Assembly: GCA_016867675.1 (NCBI GenBank)
Contig: VGIZ01000032.1
Location: 1-6,847, forward strand
Reading direction: 5' to 3'
Origin: Candidatus Aenigmatarchaeota archaeon
Lineage (GTDB): Archaea > Aenigmatarchaeota > Aenigmatarchaeia > QMZP01
Length of the DNA: 6,847 nt
The translations under genes were made by a program, and so were the position numbers. The notes under the pieces were generated by a model, which was not told the DNA's origin, did no database searches, and saw nothing but the letters and a program-made list of their open reading frames with translations. This document shows positions 4,972-6,847 of the stretch, in pieces. Each line of letters starts with the position of its first letter. Positions within the stretch are counted from its first letter, which is position 1.

Positions 4972-6081
4972 ATGATGAGCAAGCAAGTTAGACGTAGAAG
5001 TAAGGGACCGAAACCGCTCGGAGCCGATGCTGTGAGACTCCTGAAGAGGCTCGGCCTTCCCAGGAACGAGCAGGCGGCTAGGCAGCAGGTCGATGACCTG
5101 AAGCAGGCGACAGCAGCCCTGTCGCTCCTCAGGGAACAGCTCAGAATTGTAGAGAGTGAACGGCAACACGCCATCGCCAAGAAGAATGAGACCGCAAGGC
5201 AGCTCGCAGAGACGCAACAGACGCTTGAAGTTGTGCGGGCCGACCTCGGACGGACCATGAAACACCGCGATGAACTCTCGAGCACCAGCGCGGACAGGCA
5301 GCGGCAACTTGAAGTTGCCAATGCGCGGATAGAGGCACTCGGTGGGCAACTTGGCACCGCCGTGGGGGAGAAAGAGCGCCTCGTTCGCGAACTCACAGTC
5401 GCGCAGGACAATCTCCGCGCCGGGGATCGGGCCCGCGCCGCTGTCCTGAATGTGCTGAGGGGCGCGGGCGCTGACGTTGACGACCCCGACATCAGCCCCG
5501 CGGATCTGGTGGCGGGGGTGCTCAAGGAACGCGACGAGGCGCTGGCAGCGAAGCAGCGGGAACTCGACGCAGCCGCGCAGGAGCGCGACGCCCAGAAGGC
5601 AAGGGCCGACGGCCTTCAGATGCAACTCATAGGCGCGAAGGACCGCATCGATATCCTTCTGAAGCACATCAAGGACCTCGTCAGTCTCCTCAGGACCCTC
5701 GAGAAGCAGCGCGAAATCCTCGTCGAGGGCTCGGACGAGGAAAAGGCCGCGCTCATCGAGACGCTCACGTCCGTGGCCACACTCGACCTCCCGGGGTGGG
5801 TGCACGACGAATGTCCGGAGGAGGAAGAGGAGACGGAAGTCGAGCCGGCCCCCAAAGCAGCCGAAACCGCGCCCGCCGAGCCTGCTGCGCAGACCGAGTC
5901 GCAGAAGGCCAAACCCACCACTAGGGTCAAGTGCCCTGACTGCAACAAGGCGTTTGACGCTGTTCTGGGCGAAAATGAGTCTGTCTGCCCGCACTGCGCC
6001 TCGCTGATTGTGTGGCCCAAGCCAGTGTCCGCTGAGCCGGACCCGCCGTCCGGCGACCCTGCCGCCGACGTCAGGCGGTAG
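4972..6081 (+). CDS. Coiled-coil protein with C-terminal CxxC/CxxC zinc ribbon, function unknown
   Basis: 369 residues, no signal peptide or membrane segment. The N-terminus is basic (MMSKQVRRRSKGPKP, then VRLLKRLGLPRNEQ). Residues about 34-155 and 185-265 are long heptad-like helices rich in Glu, Gln, Arg, Leu and Ala. They are interrupted by a short segment, GADVDDPDISPADLVAGVL (166-184). An acidic and Pro/Ala-rich linker (about 280-318) leads to a zinc ribbon, C321-P-D-C324 ... C339-P-H-C342, with 14 residues between the pairs. The tail is Pro/Asp-rich. The basic head suggests nucleic-acid binding, but this is a guess. GGAGAGGTG stands just before ATGATG; I take the first ATG. The frame is open back to 4813, though that part has no support. 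It ends in tandem TAGTAG, followed by a terminator-like hairpin. Codon choice looks more CGG/CGC-rich than in the ribosomal genes. Confidence 0.88.
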   Translation: MMSKQVRRRSKGPKPLGADAVRLLKRLGLPRNEQAARQQVDDLKQATAALSLLREQLRIVESERQHAIAKKNETARQLAETQQTLEVVRADLGRTMKHRDELSSTSADRQRQLEVANARIEALGGQLGTAVGEKERLVRELTVAQDNLRAGDRARAAVLNVLRGAGADVDDPDISPADLVAGVLKERDEALAAKQRELDAAAQERDAQKARADGLQMQLIGAKDRIDILLKHIKDLVSLLRTLEKQREILVEGSDEEKAALIETLTSVATLDLPGWVHDECPEEEEETEVEPAPKAAETAPAEPAAQTESQKAKPTTRVKCPDCNKAFDAVLGENESVCPHCASLIVWPKPVSAEPDPPSGDPAADVRR

Positions 6082-6097
6082 TAGAGCATTGAGGGGT

Positions 6098-6130
6098 ATG
6101 ATGGGGGACGAAGTCTGTCCCCCTCATTTT
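6098..6130 (+). terminator. Terminator-like hairpin after the coiled-coil gene
   Basis: GGGGGAC (6103-6109) pairs with GTCCCCC (6117-6123). ATGA (6098-6101) with TCAT (6124-6127) extends the stem after one bulged base. TTTT follows the stem. It starts 17 bases after the stop codon. Hairpin plus T-run is the bacterial style; archaea usually need only T-runs. The stem's reverse complement, GGGGGACAGACTTCGTCCCCC-like, resembles repeated extragenic palindromes, so it might instead be a REP-type element. Confidence 0.45.
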
Positions 6131-6200
6131 GCTATGTCAATTTAGGGGGATATAATTGATTGCGGCGCTGCAGAAATGACGGCGCTTTTCATGCTTGGGA

Positions 6201-6240
6201 GCAAAAATCCAGGCTTTTTGCGCACATGCATCCGCGCAAA
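6201..6240. repeat. Two overlapping inverted repeats around TTTTTGCGC
   Basis: GCAAAAA (6201-6207) pairs with TTTTTGC (6215-6221). The overlapping TTTGCGC (6217-6223) pairs with GCGCAAA (6234-6240). Both are perfect 7-bp stems, and they share bases 6217-6221, so only one can form at a time, as in a switch. Confidence 0.45.
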
Positions 6241-6269
6241 GATAATTGGGTTTGGGCCAATGGAGCAGG

Positions 6270-6297
6270 AATGACGCATGATTTTTGCAGCGTCATT
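6270..6297. repeat. Perfect 8-bp inverted repeat AATGACGC/GCGTCATT
   Basis: AATGACGC (6270-6277) and GCGTCATT (6290-6297) flank a 12-base spacer. AATGACG also occurs at 6175-6181 in the same direction, hinting at a duplicated unit. Confidence 0.45.
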
Positions 6298-6323
6298 GAT
6301 AGCCGCACCCCCTTCATAACAAT

Positions 6324-6359
6324 GGTGAGAAACCTTCACACTTGGTGTGGTTTCTCGCC
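6324..6359. repeat. Strong hairpin GGTGAGAAAC...GTTTCTCGCC with inner CACAC/GTGTG stem
   Basis: GGTGAGAAAC (6324-6333) pairs with GTTTCTCGCC (6350-6359), one G-U. Inside, CACAC (6337-6341) pairs with GTGTG (6345-6349) around TTG, leaving CTT bulged. Fifteen pairs in 36 bases is the strongest local fold seen in this window. Confidence 0.55.
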
Positions 6360-6361
6360 AG

Positions 6362-6404
6362 TTGCGTAAAACTGCGTGTGATGCCAAATGCCAGTTTTAC
6401 ACAA
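6362..6404. repeat. 13-bp inverted repeat TTGCGTAAAACTG/CAGTTTTACACAA just upstream of the uL4 TATA box
   Basis: TTGCGTAAAACTG (6362-6374) and CAGTTTTACACAA (6392-6404) match at 12 of 13 positions, with a perfect 9-bp core (GTAAAACTG/CAGTTTTAC). The spacer is 17 bases and contains one of two tandem ATGCCA copies (6381-6386; the second, 6388-6393, runs into the right arm). The right arm ends three bases before the TATA box, a position suited to a regulator of uL4. Confidence 0.55.
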
Positions 6405-6407
6405 CAA

Positions 6408-6415
6408 TATAAATA
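6408..6415 (+). promoter_or_regulatory. TATA box (TATAAATA) for uL4
   Basis: TATAAATA at 6408-6415 is a near-consensus archaeal TATA box. It predicts a start near 6436-6438, giving a leader of only about 8-10 bases before the ATG at 6446. No Shine-Dalgarno sequence is seen there. Confidence 0.65.
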
Positions 6416-6445
6416 CTCGCCAGCCAATTGATGATAAGATTTGCT

Positions 6446-6847
6446 ATGAAGCTCCATGTTCTCGGAACCGACGGGACGCAGAAAGGCGAGATTAGCGCAG
6501 CCCGCGCTTTCTCGGAGAAGGTCAGGCCTGACCTGATACAGCGCGCCTTCCTCGCAGAGATGTCGGAGAGCAGGCAGCCCTACGGAACGGACCCTGAGGC
6601 AGGCTTCCGCACGTCGGCCCACTACCATGGGCTGAGGCACTACAAGTATTCCATGATGAACCGCGAGATGGCGAGGATGCCTCGCATCCACGGCCGCGTG
6701 GGCTACATGAGCATGACTGCGAGGCGCGTGCCGCAGGCAGTGAAGGGCCGCGAGGCCCACCCGCCGAAGGTGGAGAAGGTCTGGTGTGAGAAAATAAACA
6801 GGAAGGAGTGGAACAAGGCCCTCAGGTCTGCGATAGCTGCGACGGCA
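6446..6847 (+). CDS. rpl4: Large-subunit ribosomal protein uL4, archaeal type, 3' part outside window
   Basis: The first 134 residues of uL4, which folds on 23S rRNA and sends a loop into the peptide exit tunnel. Archaeal hallmarks: VRPDLIQRAFLAEM (26-39), RQPYGTDPEAGFRTSA (43-58), the loop region SMMNREMARMPRIHG (69-83), ARRVPQAVKGREAHPP (92-107) and RSAIAATA (127-134). The frame is open to the window edge; the family is usually about 250 residues. The ATG at 6446 fits the family N-terminus and the TATA spacing. Archaeal uL4 normally follows uL3 in the same operon; here it heads its own transcript, with uL3 on the other strand. uL23 and uL2 may follow beyond the window. Confidence 0.96.
   Translation, partial: MKLHVLGTDGTQKGEISAARAFSEKVRPDLIQRAFLAEMSESRQPYGTDPEAGFRTSAHYHGLRHYKYSMMNREMARMPRIHGRVGYMSMTARRVPQAVKGREAHPPKVEKVWCEKINRKEWNKALRSAIAATA

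Larger units (their letters stand above)
6082..6445. other. Hairpin-rich region between the coiled-coil gene and uL4
   Basis: No convincing gene. It contains at least seven inverted repeats: 6098-6127, 6201-6221, 6217-6240, 6245-6261, 6270-6297, 6324-6359 and 6362-6404. A TATA-like GATATAAT lies at 6149-6156, and the uL4 TATA box at 6408-6415. TGCGGC (6161-6166) and GCCGCA (6302-6307) bracket part of it as a 6-bp inverted pair. A 32-codon ORF (6176-6274) is open but weak. Confidence 0.65.

Noticed and set aside
4915..5994. 359-residue minus-strand open frame opposite the coiled-coil gene
   Set aside because: It mirrors the codon pattern of the plus-strand gene in G+C-rich DNA. Its protein has no motif, and the plus strand has a good ribosome-binding site and a clear CxxC/CxxC ribbon.
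6142..6387. 81-residue minus-strand and 69-residue plus-strand open frames in the uL4 upstream region
   Set aside because: Neither has a ribosome-binding site or protein-like composition, and both run through perfect inverted repeats.
1..6847. tRNA, rRNA, SRP or RNase P RNA genes and CRISPR arrays
   Set aside because: I saw no T-loop or anticodon-arm pattern, no RNase P or SRP core motifs, and no regularly spaced direct repeats. The repeats found are local inverted pairs or a single duplicated 17-mer.

Overview
The window reads as a G+C-rich archaeal chromosome segment. The ribosomal proteins are of archaeal type: a 329-residue uL3, uS13 with the GVRH...GLPVRGQRTR...FRGKG block, uS11 ending in GGRRGRR, and uL4 with RQPYGTDP and an AATA run. 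Several genes have an archaeal-style TATA box about 27-42 bases before the start codon, with little or no leader. Shine-Dalgarno sequences appear mainly inside the operon. Extended ribosomal proteins and a rearranged ribosomal cluster would suit a little-studied, possibly DPANN-type, uncultured lineage, but the lineage cannot be fixed from this sequence alone.

Layout, left to right. Bases 1-323 (minus): a partial small protein with an R-x-D-x-x-H-G-x-x-x-H motif, recalling DUF7718/TumE-like proteins. Bases 324-541: a divergent intergenic region with two TATA boxes, a perfect inverted repeat touching one of them, and a run of stable hairpins. Bases 542-1138 (plus): a HAD-superfamily hydrolase. 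Eleven bases later the convergent ribosomal operon ends. Transcribed leftward, its order is uS13 (4481-3870), uS4 (3754-3101), uS11 (3095-2502), an unrecognised 119-residue protein (2500-2141) and uL3 (2139-1150). Bases 4482-4971: a divergent promoter region with tandem TATA boxes and possible leader ORFs. Bases 4972-6081 (plus): a 369-residue coiled-coil protein with a C-terminal CxxC/CxxC zinc ribbon. Bases 6082-6445: no convincing gene, but at least seven inverted repeats, the first terminator-like. Bases 6446-6847 (plus): the first 134 residues of uL4, behind its own TATA box.

The operon supplies small-subunit assembly proteins (uS13, uS4, uS11) and a large-subunit protein (uL3). An unknown ORF sits where archaea usually carry the RNA polymerase subunit gene rpoD. 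uL3 and uL4, normally adjacent, lie on opposite strands more than 4 kb apart. Inversion of an ancestral S13-S4-S11-X-L3 block lying next to L4 would give this order.

The best leads for something undescribed are the unknown operon member, the hairpin-rich stretch before uL4, the structured stretch before the HAD gene, and the coiled-coil zinc-ribbon protein.
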